The notes below the pieces were generated by a model. The model had not been told where the DNA came from and did no database searches. It was given only the letters and a program-made list of their open reading frames with translations. The position numbers and the translations under genes are program-made. Below are positions 11,009 through 21,960 of a DNA stretch of 64,000 bases, one piece after another. The stretch lies in the NCBI GenBank assembly GCA_947493325.1, contig CANLQI010000001.1, positions 1,627,375-1,691,374 of the forward strand. The letters are read 5' to 3'. Each line of letters begins with the position of its first letter. Position 1 is the stretch's first letter. This DNA comes from an uncultured Sphingomonadaceae bacterium (GTDB lineage Bacteria; Pseudomonadota; Alphaproteobacteria; Sphingomonadales; Sphingomonadaceae).

Positions 11009-12246
11009 GCTGCCTTCCCGCCGCGCAGGTTTTTACGCGTGAATTTCGAACGCTCCAGATACGGATTGCGCCGCGTCAGTGCGAGCAGCAATCCGGTGCC
11101 AAGGCACAGTGCAATCATCGACGAACCGCCATAGCTGACGAATGGCAGCGTCATGCCTTTGGACGGAAAGAGCTGCAGGTTCACAGCCATATTGATAATC
11201 GCCTGACCGCCCAGCTGCGTCGTCAGGCCCGTCACGGCCATAATGGTGAAAACGTCTTCTTCTTCCAGCAGCCGCATCAACACCCGCACGATAATCGCGA
11301 AAAATATGATCGCAATACCGCCGCATGCAAGCAGCCCGAATTCTTCGCCTATGACGGAGAAAATATAGTCGGTATGCGCTTCGGGCAGTTTGAATTTCTC
11401 TGTCCCCATGCCGGGACCCTTGCCGATAAAACCGCCGCTGGTCAGCGTGCGGTGTGCAAAGGCGACCTGATCATATTCACCGCCGCCAAAAATCCAGGTG
11501 TTAATCCGCTGCGTCGCGGTCGGATAAAAGAAATAGGCCGCAACCAGCCCGGCCAGACCGCCCGCGATTGACAGCCCGATAATCTGCGCCGACAGCCCCG
11601 CCAGCAGGATCAGCACAAACCAGATGCCACAGAAAATAATGGTCGCGCCCAGATTGGGCTGCATCATCAGGAATAGCCCAATGGTGCCGGTCAGGATCAT
11701 GGAAAGGCCCACCACCGGTAGTGTCGGGTCCTTCACTTTCCACGACAGGATCCACGCCAGCGTGATCGCAAATACAGGCTTTAAAAATTCCGAAGGTTGA
11801 ATTGTCAGGCCGTAGCCGATCCAACGCCGCGCACCGTTCACCGACGTGCCAATCAACGGCACGAGCATCAGCAGGATCAGGAAAAAGGCGCACAGCATGA
11901 TCGCCAGCCGCCGTGCCTGCGTTTTGGGCAGCATTGAGACAACGATCATGACCGGCAGGCCCAGGATCATCCACATGATCTGTTTGTAGAAATAGAGCAG
12001 GGGATCAAGCGTGGTGGTAGAGTCAGACAGACGCTGCGCCGTGGCGGGCGATGCCGCCGCAACGGCGATCAAGCCGATAGCCATCAGAACGAAGATCAGC
12101 GCCAGCAGCACCCGGTCCAATTCCCAGAACCATACCGCAAGATGCGACCGGTCCGCGCGGCCAAGACGCCCGGAAAAGTTGAGCTTACGCTTGTATTTTA
12201 GAACAGGCGATTCATGCGCGATCGTCTGCGGTGAAGAATTGCTCAT
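11005..12246 (-). CDS. ftsW: Peptidoglycan glycosyltransferase FtsW
   Basis: SEDS-family polytopic protein, IQPSEFLKPVFAI, FPSKGMTLPFVSYGGSSM. Confidence 0.96.
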   Translation of the reverse strand: MSNSSPQTIAHESPVLKYKRKLNFSGRLGRADRSHLAVWFWELDRVLLALIFVLMAIGLIAVAAASPATAQRLSDSTTTLDPLLYFYKQIMWMILGLPVMIVVSMLPKTQARRLAIMLCAFFLILLMLVPLIGTSVNGARRWIGYGLTIQPSEFLKPVFAITLAWILSWKVKDPTLPVVGLSMILTGTIGLFLMMQPNLGATIIFCGIWFVLILLAGLSAQIIGLSIAGGLAGLVAAYFFYPTATQRINTWIFGGGEYDQVAFAHRTLTSGGFIGKGPGMGTEKFKLPEAHTDYIFSVIGEEFGLLACGGIAIIFFAIIVRVLMRLLEEEDVFTIMAVTGLTTQLGGQAIINMAVNLQLFPSKGMTLPFVSYGGSSMIALCLGTGLLLALTRRNPYLERSKFTRKNLRGGKAA

Positions 12247-13589
12247 GCAGCCTCTCCATTCGATATGGCGGGCATTGCACCGTCGCTGTCAGCATGTGTC
12301 AGCGCATTCACAATCTGCCGGAAATGCTCGCCGCGCGCTTCAAAATCGCGGAACTGATCGAACGATGCGCAGGCGGGTGAGAGCATGATGACATCGCCCG
12401 GCGCTGCATTTCCCAGCGCCTGTGTGACCGCTGTACACAGCATTTCCGAAGCACTGACCGCCACGCCTTTTTCGTGCAGCAATTTCGTGTAAGCCGGCCC
12501 TGCCTCGCCGATGGTATAGGCGTGTTTGATATTGCCGAAATGCGGTTCGCATTCCTCCAGCCCCTCACCTTTGGGTAAGCCGCCGACAATCCAGTGTATA
12601 TTCTGATAGGCCGCCAGCGCAGGCGCCGTGGATGCGGGATTGGTCGCCTTGCTGTCATTGATGAAAAGGATGCCATCATGTTCGGCCATACGTTCCATGC
12701 GGTGCGCCAGACCCGTGAAACTCGCCAGAGCAGGCCGCCATTTTTCCTCGGTCACACCCAGTGCTTCTACCACGGCAATGGCGATCGCGGCATTATCGGC
12801 ATTGTGCGGTCCCTGCAGCGACGGCCAGTCCGCCTGCCCCGTCAATGCACCCGCATCAATGCTGGCCACTTTGGGACCATCGGCACGCGCCGCCACATCT
12901 GCCGCAATATCGCGCGTGGTGGCATCATTATTGCCAAATATCGCCGCATGCCCGGGCGACTGCATATCGAAAAGCCGCGCCTTGGCCGCAGCATAATCTT
13001 CGAAACCGTTATAGCGATCAAGATGATCGGGGGTGATATTGAGCAGAACCGCGACATCGCAATCGAGTGTTTTGGTGATATCAATCTGATAACTGGACAG
13101 CTCCAGCACATAGACGCCGCCTTCGGGCAGCGGTTCCTGACTCATGATCGGCAAGCCGATGTTGCCGCCCATCAACGAAGGGACGTCCGCTTCGCGCAAG
13201 ATGTGATGGATCAGCGCAACTGTGGTCGATTTGCCATTGGTACCGGTGAGGCCAACGACCCGGTGCCACGGCAGCGCTGCCCGCGCCTGCGCAAACAATT
13301 CTATATCACCGATCAGCGGCACGCCGCTTTCTTTTGATTTTTGCGCGATGGGATGTTTGTTGATTGGCACGCCCGGCGAAACGACAATCCCGTCATATCC
13401 CGTCAGATCAGCGGTCTGCGGATCGGCAATTTCCGCTTTGCCCGACGCTGCCGCACGTGCTTCCTCGCGGTTGTCCCAAGCCATGCAATGCGCACCGCTT
13501 TCCACGAGGGCATCCAGCGTCGCCATGCCCGAACGCGCCAGGCCAAGCAGGGCGTATTTTTTACGGGAAAAGGCGAGGCTGGTAATCAT
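12243..13589 (-). CDS. murD: UDP-N-acetylmuramoylalanine--D-glutamate ligase MurD
   Basis: [40 protein letters not shown]. Confidence 0.97.
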   Translation of the reverse strand: MITSLAFSRKKYALLGLARSGMATLDALVESGAHCMAWDNREEARAAASGKAEIADPQTADLTGYDGIVVSPGVPINKHPIAQKSKESGVPLIGDIELFAQARAALPWHRVVGLTGTNGKSTTVALIHHILREADVPSLMGGNIGLPIMSQEPLPEGGVYVLELSSYQIDITKTLDCDVAVLLNITPDHLDRYNGFEDYAAAKARLFDMQSPGHAAIFGNNDATTRDIAADVAARADGPKVASIDAGALTGQADWPSLQGPHNADNAAIAIAVVEALGVTEEKWRPALASFTGLAHRMERMAEHDGILFINDSKATNPASTAPALAAYQNIHWIVGGLPKGEGLEECEPHFGNIKHAYTIGEAGPAYTKLLHEKGVAVSASEMLCTAVTQALGNAAPGDVIMLSPACASFDQFRDFEARGEHFRQIVNALTHADSDGAMPAISNGEAA

Positions 13590-14656
13590 CTGAGTTTCAA
13601 CGTCGCCAATCCGGCCAGCGCGAGCACCAGCGAAATGATCCAGAACCGGATCACCACAGTGGATTCCGCCCAGCCAAGCTGTTCAAAATGATGGTGGATA
13701 GGCGCCATTTTGAACACCCGTTTGCCGGTGCGTTTGAAATAGAACACCTGGATAAAAACCGACATCGCCTCCAGCACGAACAGGCCGCCCACAATCGCCA
13801 GCACGATTTCATGGTGCGCAGCCACGGCAATCACGCCCAGCGCACCGCCGAGCGCAAGACTGCCCGTGTCGCCCATAAAAATGGCGGCGGGCGGCGCATT
13901 GAACCACAGGAATGCAAGGCACGCGCCGATAATAGCAGCGCAGAATATCGCCATCTGTCCCGCGCCTTCGACATAGGGAATGCCGAGGTACTCGGAAAAA
14001 TCTTCACGCCCGACCAGATAGACGATAGCCATGAATGTTGCCGTCGCGATAACCACCGGCATGGTGGCCAGCCCGTCCAGTCCATCGGTCAGATTAACAG
14101 CGTTGCCCGCACCCACGATTACGAAAGCGGCAAAGGGAATATAGAAATAGCCAAGATCAATCGACACATCGTTAAAAAACGGCACATAGAGCATCGTGCC
14201 CGTCTGACGCAGGATGAACCAGCTTGCCGCGCCAGCGATGATAAATTCCAGCAAAAGCCGGGTGCGCCCCGACACACCCTTGTGGCTGTTTTTGGTAACC
14301 TTGTCATAATCATCCAGAAAACCGATCAGGCCGAAACCGAACGTGACGGCGAGACACGCCCATACGAAAATACTGGTAAGGTCCATCCACAGAAAAACGG
14401 AAATTGTCAGCGATGTGAGGATCATAAGCCCGCCCATCGTCGGCGTGCCGACTTTGGCGAGATGGGTTTGCGGGCCATCTTCACGGATTGGCTGCCCCTT
14501 GCCCTGCCGCACGCGCAGCATGGAGATGAAGCGCGGGCCGATAAGCATGCCGATAAACAGGGCAGTGATAATGGCCGCGCCGGAACGGAAGCTCAAATAG
14601 CGCAGAAGGTTGAAAGCACCTTCAAATTCCATCCATTGTCCAAGCAAGTAGAGCAT
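13586..14656 (-). CDS. mraY: Phospho-N-acetylmuramoyl-pentapeptide-transferase MraY
   Basis: [39 protein letters not shown]. Confidence 0.97.
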   Translation of the reverse strand: MLYLLGQWMEFEGAFNLLRYLSFRSGAAIITALFIGMLIGPRFISMLRVRQGKGQPIREDGPQTHLAKVGTPTMGGLMILTSLTISVFLWMDLTSIFVWACLAVTFGFGLIGFLDDYDKVTKNSHKGVSGRTRLLLEFIIAGAASWFILRQTGTMLYVPFFNDVSIDLGYFYIPFAAFVIVGAGNAVNLTDGLDGLATMPVVIATATFMAIVYLVGREDFSEYLGIPYVEGAGQMAIFCAAIIGACLAFLWFNAPPAAIFMGDTGSLALGGALGVIAVAAHHEIVLAIVGGLFVLEAMSVFIQVFYFKRTGKRVFKMAPIHHHFEQLGWAESTVVIRFWIISLVLALAGLATLKLR

Positions 14657-14668
14657 ATCTTCCCAATC

Positions 14669-16069
14669 CTATCCGGCGGCCTGCTTATGGTCTGCTCCAG
14701 TGAGCGAACCCACAACCGCTGCCAGACCCATGGCATTGGAACCCTTCACCAGCAATGCATCGCCAGCGCATAATTGAGTTTTCAACAGTTTTTCTGCCTC
14801 CAACGCATCCGCGACATGCACGGCTTTTGTCGCATGATCGGGGTCGGACGCGATCGTTTCGGCCAGAATTTTCATTTCCTCGCCTACCAGAATGGCCAGA
14901 TCGACCTGTGCCGAACGCAGCGGCACAGCAAGTTCTGCGTGATATGTATCGCTGGCTTCGCCCAGCTCTTTCATAGCGCCCAGCAGTACGATACGGCGGT
15001 CCGCCGCTTCTGCGCCCAATGCCGCAATAGTTACGCCCATCGAAGCGGGGTTCGCATTATAGCTTTCGTCAATCAGCAGCGCCGTGCCGCCATCCAGTAT
15101 GATTTGATGCCGCGCGCCGCGTCCAGCCATACCCGGCAACTCGGCGAGAGCCAGACCCGCGGCCGCCAGATCACCGCCCGCCGCCTGCACCGCCGCCATA
15201 ATAGCCAGCGAATTGAGCACCCAGTGTGCGCCTGCCTCGGCAACTGTATAGCATAAATGTACATCACCGACCTCAGCGGTTATCAATGTGCCGCCATTTA
15301 TGGCCGCGACTGTATCGATGGCGCGCACATCCGCATCCGCATGCAGTCCGAATGTGACGATATTGGCCGCATGCTTTTCCGCTGCCGCACGCAGCCGTTC
15401 ATAATGCGGATTGTCACGCGGAATTATGGCAGTGCCGCCTTCCTGCAGCCCCTCGAAAATCTCCGCCTTGGCATCGGCAATTTCTTCCTCGCCGGAAAAA
15501 TGGCCGATATGCGCCGGGGCGATGGTCGTGATGATCGCAACATCGGGTCGCACAAGCTGTGTCAGCGCGGACAATTCGCCGCTATGGTTCATGCCCATTT
15601 CAAAAATGCCAAATTTCGTATCGGCGGGCATACGCGACAGGCTGAGCGGTACGCCAACGTGATTGTTATAGCTTTTGACCGAGCGATGCGCCTTGCCGTG
15701 CGAACAGCGGCTGAGCGCCGCGAACAACGCTTCTTTCGTGCCTGTCTTGCCCGCAGAGCCGGTGACGCCGATAATTTTGGCATCGACCCGTGCGCGCGCC
15801 GCCCGCGCCAGATCATCAAGCGCCTGCGTACTGTCGGCCACACGGATATGCGGGTGCGCACAGTCCTGCTGCGACACGGCGCCGCTGGCACCATTATCAA
15901 ACGCTTTGTCCAGATAAAGATGGCCATCGCTTTCCTCACCCTTAAGTGCAAAGAACAGATCGCCAGAGGCCACTTCACGCGAGTCAAATTCCACGCCGGT
16001 CACGTCAAAATCCATATTGGCCTTTCCATTTACAGCCTTTTCAATGTCAGAGGATTTCCATAGCGTCAT
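14669..16069 (-). CDS. murF: UDP-N-acetylmuramoyl-tripeptide--D-alanyl-D-alanine ligase MurF
   Basis: GVTGSAGKTGTKEAL, NYNNHVGVPLSL-like SYNNHVGVPLSLSRMP, LLIDESYNANPASM. Confidence 0.96.
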   Translation of the reverse strand: MTLWKSSDIEKAVNGKANMDFDVTGVEFDSREVASGDLFFALKGEESDGHLYLDKAFDNGASGAVSQQDCAHPHIRVADSTQALDDLARAARARVDAKIIGVTGSAGKTGTKEALFAALSRCSHGKAHRSVKSYNNHVGVPLSLSRMPADTKFGIFEMGMNHSGELSALTQLVRPDVAIITTIAPAHIGHFSGEEEIADAKAEIFEGLQEGGTAIIPRDNPHYERLRAAAEKHAANIVTFGLHADADVRAIDTVAAINGGTLITAEVGDVHLCYTVAEAGAHWVLNSLAIMAAVQAAGGDLAAAGLALAELPGMAGRGARHQIILDGGTALLIDESYNANPASMGVTIAALGAEAADRRIVLLGAMKELGEASDTYHAELAVPLRSAQVDLAILVGEEMKILAETIASDPDHATKAVHVADALEAEKLLKTQLCAGDALLVKGSNAMGLAAVVGSLTGADHKQAAG

Positions 16070-16236
16070 CGCGCACCGCCTTTATCCCCGCGCGCAGGAT
16101 TGCCGCGCTTCGAACGTGTAAAAACCGCGCGCAAAGGTGCTGCAAGAATATCCAAAGTGCTGGTTACGGGACGCGCACGTCCTTTTTTGATTTCCGATCC
16201 TTTCGGATAAGACGCATAAAAATTATATTCCATCAT
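16066..16236 (-). CDS. Uncharacterised 56-aa basic protein encoded between murE and murF
   Basis: Hand-translated, below the ORF track length cut-off: MMEYNFYASYPKGSEIKKGRARPVTSTLDILAAPLRAVFTRSKRGNPARGDKGGAR*; ATGA overlap with murE stop (16233-16236) and with murF start (16066-16069). Confidence 0.65.
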   Translation of the reverse strand: MMEYNFYASYPKGSEIKKGRARPVTSTLDILAAPLRAVFTRSKRGNPARGDKGGAR

Positions 16237-17660
16237 GCCGCACACTCCCGCGCTACTTCCACATCATCAAATGGCAACACACGGTCGCCCACTATCTGTC
16301 CCTGCTCATGCCCCTTGCCCGCCAGCAGAATAATGTCGTCACCGCCCGCCAATGAAATGGCATGGGCGATCGCGGTGCGGCGGTCCGCCACTTCTTCACC
16401 ATGCGTCACCGCCGCCATGATTTCACCGCGGATTGCGGCGGGGTCTTCACTGCGCGGATTATCGTCTGTGACGATCACGATATCGGACATATCGGAGGCA
16501 ATCTTACCCATTTCAGGCCGCTTGCCGGTGTCACGGTCACCGCCCGCACCAAAGAGCGTAATCAGCCGCCCCTTCACATGCGGGCGCAGCGCCTCAATCG
16601 CCGATTTGAGCGCATCGGGCGTGTGCGCATAATCGACATAGACCGGCGCGCCAGATGTGCAGATCACGGCGCGTTCCAGACGCCCGCGCACAGGCTGCAG
16701 CCGCGCGACATGGTCAAAAACTTCATCTGCTTTGCCGCCTGTCGCGAGCGCGAGCCCCGCGGAAGTCAAAGCATTGGCCGCCTGATACGCGCCGATCAGC
16801 GGCAGTGTGATACGCCGTGTCTCGCCTTCATGTTCGACCATCAGCACCTGACCAAGCTGCGTCGGCGTACGCGACAGCAGCTGGATCGTCTCACCCTTTT
16901 CACCCACGGTGAGCAGGTTCAATCCGCGTTCCTTCACAATTTCGATAACCTTGTCCGACCATGCATCATCGGCCCAGATAACGGCGCTGCCATTGTCCTC
17001 GACAACTTCACGGAACAACCGCATTTTGGCGTCGAAATAACTGCCCATATCGCCATGATAGTCAAGATGATCGCGGCTCAGATTGGTGAAACCTGCAGCA
17101 TGGACCGGAAGGCCTTCGGTACGGTATTGCGAAAGGCCGTGGCTTGAGGCCTCGAATATGGCATGTGTCACACCTTCACGCGCCAACCCGGTCATGTTCG
17201 ACAGAAATGTCACGATATCGGGCGTGGTCAGGCCAGTATAATTCTGATCTTTCGATGTGGTAATGCCGAGTGTGCCGATGGACGCCGCAACATTGCCATC
17301 CATATGCCACAGCTGCCGCGTCATTTCCGCGCAGCTGGTCTTGCCATTGGTGCCGGTAACGGCGGCAGTAATTTTCGGGACAGGCTGAAAAAAACGGGCG
17401 GCAAGCGCAGCGAATGTCTTGCGCGGCTCTTCGGATGCAATGTGTACTGCACCCTCAACAACAGCTTCCGGCCTGGCAATAATCGCGGCCGCACCGCTGG
17501 CAATCGCCGCCTCGATAAAATCCTCACCATTGAATTTTGCACCTTGAAACGCGCCAAACACAGTGCCGGGTGCGACTTTGCGGTGGTCGATGGCAAATCC
17601 GGTGACGATCCGTTCGGCGTCATCCCCGATAGCGAGCGATGACAGGCTCGACAATTTCAT
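16233..17660 (-). CDS. murE: UDP-N-acetylmuramoyl-tripeptide (meso-DAP-adding) synthetase MurE
   Basis: AAVTGTNGKTSCAEMTRQLW, VDYAHTPDALKSAIEALR, TDDNPRSEDPAAI (DNPR motif typical of the DAP-adding enzyme); start at MKLSSLSS. Confidence 0.96.
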   Translation of the reverse strand: MKLSSLSSLAIGDDAERIVTGFAIDHRKVAPGTVFGAFQGAKFNGEDFIEAAIASGAAAIIARPEAVVEGAVHIASEEPRKTFAALAARFFQPVPKITAAVTGTNGKTSCAEMTRQLWHMDGNVAASIGTLGITTSKDQNYTGLTTPDIVTFLSNMTGLAREGVTHAIFEASSHGLSQYRTEGLPVHAAGFTNLSRDHLDYHGDMGSYFDAKMRLFREVVEDNGSAVIWADDAWSDKVIEIVKERGLNLLTVGEKGETIQLLSRTPTQLGQVLMVEHEGETRRITLPLIGAYQAANALTSAGLALATGGKADEVFDHVARLQPVRGRLERAVICTSGAPVYVDYAHTPDALKSAIEALRPHVKGRLITLFGAGGDRDTGKRPEMGKIASDMSDIVIVTDDNPRSEDPAAIRGEIMAAVTHGEEVADRRTAIAHAISLAGGDDIILLAGKGHEQGQIVGDRVLPFDDVEVARECAA

Positions 17661-19354
17661 TACGTTGCTCCTTTCGGACGCCACAGCAGCGGCGTGAGTT
17701 CGGAGACATCGACATCGCGGCTATCATCGGGAACAACGCCCAGCATCGGGCCGATGCGCGGAACCAGGCGCTTTACCACCGGCGCAGCTGTCCAGCCCGC
17801 CGTGCGCTGTCCGAATGTTTCGGCAATACCCTTGGGTTCATCCAGCATGGCGATGACGACATATTTGGGATCATCCATGGGGAATGCCGCCGCAAATGTG
17901 GAAACAAGCGAGCTTTTATTATACCCGCCGCCGGACGGTTTTTCTGCAGAGCCGGTTTTGCCGCCAATCCGGAAACCCGGCGCATCAGCCTTGCGGCCTG
18001 TGCCGTCAGATACAATCATGCGCAGCAATTGCCGCATCCGCGCGCTGGTCGATGCCTTGAACACGCGGCGACCGGGATCCGCCTTGTCAGGGTCAACCTT
18101 TTCCAGCGTGGCCGGACGCCAGATACCGCCATTGACCAGCGCAGCATATGCGCTCGCCAGATGCAGCGGAGTCACGGCAATACCGTGCCCATAGGCCACG
18201 GTCATATTGGTGACACGGCCCCAGTTTTGCGGCCACAGCGGATGGCCCGCCTCAACCAGCTCAATACCGGGGCGTGCATCAAATTCGAGATCGCGGAACA
18301 TGGCTTCCATCCGCTCACGGCCCAGGTTGTCGGCAATCCGCGCAGTCACGATGTTGGAACTGTGCACCAGTGCCTCGGGTACATTGAGATAGCGGCCCTG
18401 CGAATGGTCATCCTTGATGCGAAAACGCCCGACTTTCAGGGGCTCTGTCGCATTATAGCGGGTGGCCAGATTAGCCACCGTACCTGCGTCCAACGCCGCC
18501 GCCACTGCAAGCGGCTTAAAGGTGGAACCCAGTTCATAGACACTATATGTCGCATCATTCACCTGATGCCTGAGCGCGCTTGCATCAATTTTATTGGGGT
18601 TGAATTCGGGGAGCGATGCCATTGCCATCACTTCACCTGTATGTACATCCAGCACGATACCTGTCGCCCCGCGCGCCGAATGTTTTTTCATCGTCGCGCT
18701 AAGTTCGTTTTCCAGCGCGGCCTGTACGCGGATATCAATGGAAAGCGCAGCTGGCTCAGCCAGCTTATCGGGGTCTGTCAGGCGTTTTTCCATGGCCTTT
18801 TCCATACCCATCACGCCTTTGCGGTCGGCATCGACATAGCCGAGCACATGCGCGCCCAGCCCGTGCTGCGGATAGAAACGCTCTTCTTCGCGCGGAAATT
18901 CAAAACCGACCTCGCCCAGTGCGTGCACTTTATTGGCATCTTCGGGGACAAGACGGCGGCGCAGATAGCTGGGCCGGTCCTTGTTCATGGCTTTCAGGAA
19001 TGTGGATGCCGGGGTATCGGGGAATATTTCGGCCAGCTGCTGTGCAAGCTGTTGCCTGTCGCCCAATATTTTTTCGGGAATGACGCGCAGCGCCCGCATT
19101 TTCATATTGCGCGCGAGCGGCACGCCATTGCGGTCGGTCAGGTCGGCACGCACGGGAATGACTTCGGTGGACGTCAGGCCGCTTTGCACCTGCTCCTCAA
19201 ACGCACCATAATAGACGAGCCGTAATATGAGCGTGGTGATCGCCAGCGCGAACAGCGCCAAAATGACAATCAGCCGCACCTGTGCGACCAATGTAACTTT
19301 CTGTTTGATATCAGCGAGACGGGGGCGTCCGCCTATTCCAACCAGAGCCGTCAT
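17660..19354 (-). CDS. ftsI: Peptidoglycan D,D-transpeptidase FtsI (PBP3-like)
   Basis: ELGSTFKPLAVAAAL (SxxK), HSSNIVTARIA (SxN), GKTGSAEKP (KTG). Confidence 0.95.
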   Translation of the reverse strand: MTALVGIGGRPRLADIKQKVTLVAQVRLIVILALFALAITTLILRLVYYGAFEEQVQSGLTSTEVIPVRADLTDRNGVPLARNMKMRALRVIPEKILGDRQQLAQQLAEIFPDTPASTFLKAMNKDRPSYLRRRLVPEDANKVHALGEVGFEFPREEERFYPQHGLGAHVLGYVDADRKGVMGMEKAMEKRLTDPDKLAEPAALSIDIRVQAALENELSATMKKHSARGATGIVLDVHTGEVMAMASLPEFNPNKIDASALRHQVNDATYSVYELGSTFKPLAVAAALDAGTVANLATRYNATEPLKVGRFRIKDDHSQGRYLNVPEALVHSSNIVTARIADNLGRERMEAMFRDLEFDARPGIELVEAGHPLWPQNWGRVTNMTVAYGHGIAVTPLHLASAYAALVNGGIWRPATLEKVDPDKADPGRRVFKASTSARMRQLLRMIVSDGTGRKADAPGFRIGGKTGSAEKPSGGGYNKSSLVSTFAAAFPMDDPKYVVIAMLDEPKGIAETFGQRTAGWTAAPVVKRLVPRIGPMLGVVPDDSRDVDVSELTPLLWRPKGAT

Positions 19355-20088
19355 TCATTCGCCCCCCTTTTGGGTTTGGACGGACGCTGGGTCAGCAGGT
19401 TGATATCCATTTTGGCCGCAAATCTCTCCCGTTTGAGGGCAGCAAGCTGCGTCGGCGACATTTTTTTGGCTTTAGGCGCTTCCGCCTTGATGATGCTGGC
19501 CAGTTTTGCGCCCGGCTTCTGCTTGGCTGCGGACTTCTTGTCCTCAGTTGCGACAGCAGGCTTTTCGGCAGCATCGGGAATATCAGCCTGGGCCAATAGT
19601 ACTGTGTCTTCGTCAGAATTTGCGCCTGCAGCTTCGCCCGATTTCTCTCCTGTGGCAGCATTGCCAGCATCTTTTTGGGAGCTGGGGTCGCTATCCGCGC
19701 CAACGCCGTAAGGTGAGCCGACAATGCCCGCCGGTGCGACGCCATCCAGCGTCAGCGATGCGACCCGTACAGGCTTTTTAATATTGTCATGCCCCTCGCC
19801 CAGATTGGCGAGCGAACGTTCGCCATCCAGATATTGTGCTGCCGTGGGTGCGATATAGCCGTAATCCAGCGTATTCCACTGTTCCAGTTGCTGCATGCTG
19901 GCGCGTGTGGCAAATTCGGTTTCCAGATAGCGCATTTCTTTTTTGACGCGCAAAATATCATATTCGGTCTGACGCAAGTCGCTACGCACCGCGCCGACGC
20001 TAAGCGACAGCGGGTAAAGCGAGATCAGTACAATCGCCACAAGGGCAACCCAGCCAAAATTTTTCACACGTTTGAACGCGAGTATCAT
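19351..20088 (-). CDS. ftsL: FtsL-like cell division protein with long C-terminal extension
   Basis: Short N-terminal TM followed by coiled-coil-like stretch; position between rsmH and ftsI; low-complexity Ala/Lys/Glu C-terminal half. Confidence 0.7.
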   Translation of the reverse strand: MILAFKRVKNFGWVALVAIVLISLYPLSLSVGAVRSDLRQTEYDILRVKKEMRYLETEFATRASMQQLEQWNTLDYGYIAPTAAQYLDGERSLANLGEGHDNIKKPVRVASLTLDGVAPAGIVGSPYGVGADSDPSSQKDAGNAATGEKSGEAAGANSDEDTVLLAQADIPDAAEKPAVATEDKKSAAKQKPGAKLASIIKAEAPKAKKMSPTQLAALKRERFAAKMDINLLTQRPSKPKRGANE

Positions 20089-21086
20089 GCTGCCATCCTT
20101 TTATTATCACTTGGCCTTTCACTGTCACGTGGCTGCCCGTCCCATGGCGCGGCATCGCTGCGCACGGCCCAGCGCAGGGTTGCCGAACGGGCGCGGGGGT
20201 TGCGCGCGCATTCGTCTTTACCGGCGCGAATGGCCTTGGAAGGTTTATTGAATGTGGGGGCGGGACCAGTATCAGCGGCCACGGGCATATGCCGCGACTG
20301 ATTACCGGTAGAGCCGCTGCGCGCACGCAGGAATTGCTTGACGATGCGGTCTTCCAAACTGTGAAAACTGACCACAACCAACCGGCCGCCGGGGCGCAAC
20401 ATGCGTTCGGCAGCCTGCAGACCCTGCTTCAGTTCGTCCAGTTCCTGGTTGATATGGATACGGATCGCCTGAAATGTCCGCGTCGCCGGATCTTTGGGCG
20501 CGCCTGCGCGGTGACCAAGCGCTTTGCGCACGACATTCGCCAACTCGCTGGTACGGCCCAGCGGGCGCGCAGCCACGATGGCTTTTGCGATACGGCGCGA
20601 TTTGCGCTCTTCGCCATATATATAGATAATGTCGGCAATTTCGGCTTCATCGGCATTATTGACGAAATCCGCGGCGCTCATGCCGTCCTGCGCCATACGC
20701 ATATCAAGCGGACCGTCCGACTGGAATGAAAAGCCGCGCTCAGCTTGATCAAGCTGCATGGATGATACGCCGATGTCGAATACGATGCCATCGACCTGCT
20801 TTACATCCGCCGCCGCCAGCACAGTGTCAAGGTCGGCAAACCGGTGCGGGTGGAGCACCAGTTTGCCGTCTCGTGCAGCGGCCATGGCCGCTCCGTTCGC
20901 AATCGCATCGGGGTCACGGTCAAATCCGTGCACCGATGCGCCCTTATCCAGCATCGCCTGCGTATAGCCGCCCGCGCCAAACGTTGCGTCGACATGCGTT
21001 TCGCCAGGGGTGATGGCGAGCGCGTCGAGAACTTCATTGAGCATTACGGGAACATGCGGGGAATTGGTTTCGGCTGTGCGTGTCAT
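20085..21086 (-). CDS. rsmH: 16S rRNA (cytosine1402-N4)-methyltransferase RsmH
   Basis: [46 protein letters not shown]. Confidence 0.97.
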   Translation of the reverse strand: MTRTAETNSPHVPVMLNEVLDALAITPGETHVDATFGAGGYTQAMLDKGASVHGFDRDPDAIANGAAMAAARDGKLVLHPHRFADLDTVLAAADVKQVDGIVFDIGVSSMQLDQAERGFSFQSDGPLDMRMAQDGMSAADFVNNADEAEIADIIYIYGEERKSRRIAKAIVAARPLGRTSELANVVRKALGHRAGAPKDPATRTFQAIRIHINQELDELKQGLQAAERMLRPGGRLVVVSFHSLEDRIVKQFLRARSGSTGNQSRHMPVAADTGPAPTFNKPSKAIRAGKDECARNPRARSATLRWAVRSDAAPWDGQPRDSERPSDNKRMAA

Positions 21087-21589
21087 TTCTTTTTACCTCC
21101 CTGCGCAGACTGGCCGGCTAGGAATTCACGCACATTCATCATCGGACCCGCATAGGTTTTCTCATCCTGTTGCAGGAAGATTTCGGGGTTCCAGATGGTG
21201 ATGGTTTTCATGCTGCCGAGGAAAACAGCCTGATCGTCGATATTCGCAAGTTTGCGCAGCAGCGGCGGGAATGTGAAGCGGCCGCTCGCATCGAAGCTGA
21301 CTTCCTCAATCATCGAACCCATGTTGATTTCGGCGGCATCGCGGTCATATTCCTGACCCCGCGCAATGGCGCGTTCTTCCGCCTTATCAATTTCCGCCTC
21401 CATGAAACCGATATAGCTTTCGCCAAATGCGGTCAGACACGGCTTGCTGGGATGCTGCGAAAGGAAAAGATACCGTCCGCCGCTGCTGTCGGTAATGGTC
21501 TTGCGAAATCCGGCGGGCAGCACGAAACGGTCTTTTTCGCCGCGTACGGAGAAATTCGTTCCTATGTAATTATGCTTGCGCTGCTGCAC
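21083..21589 (-). CDS. mraZ: Transcriptional regulator / division-cluster protein MraZ
   Basis: Double SpoVT/AbrB-like repeats; first gene of dcw cluster; [19 protein letters not shown]. Exact start uncertain. Confidence 0.88.
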   Translation of the reverse strand: MQQRKHNYIGTNFSVRGEKDRFVLPAGFRKTITDSSGGRYLFLSQHPSKPCLTAFGESYIGFMEAEIDKAEERAIARGQEYDRDAAEINMGSMIEEVSFDASGRFTFPPLLRKLANIDDQAVFLGSMKTITIWNPEIFLQQDEKTYAGPMMNVREFLAGQSAQGGKKK

Positions 21590-21960
21590 GTGACCAGTTC
21601 CACCCCGAATGCGGACGAACTTCCCCGCCCGGAAAAGCGCAGGAACACGCCTCCGGTACGCCTGACTGGCATACGGAAATATTCACCCCTTATTTGCGAT
21701 ATGGGTATCAAGTTAAAGTGCGGGATGGAAGGGGAAAACCTGTGAAATCACGTTCCATATTTATAAGGCATTGTTTTATAACAATATTTTATTTGACGCT
21801 TTTAACGGTTTTACATCCCTATCTCTATGTTCTTATAATGTTCCATATGTTTCAGCTATTTGCAGGCTTCTTTACGTATGATTTCTATAGATAAAACCGA
21901 ATCGGGGGAATCGCTGAAATGCCCATAATGCTCGCTTCACACTATCCCGGCGCAACAGGA

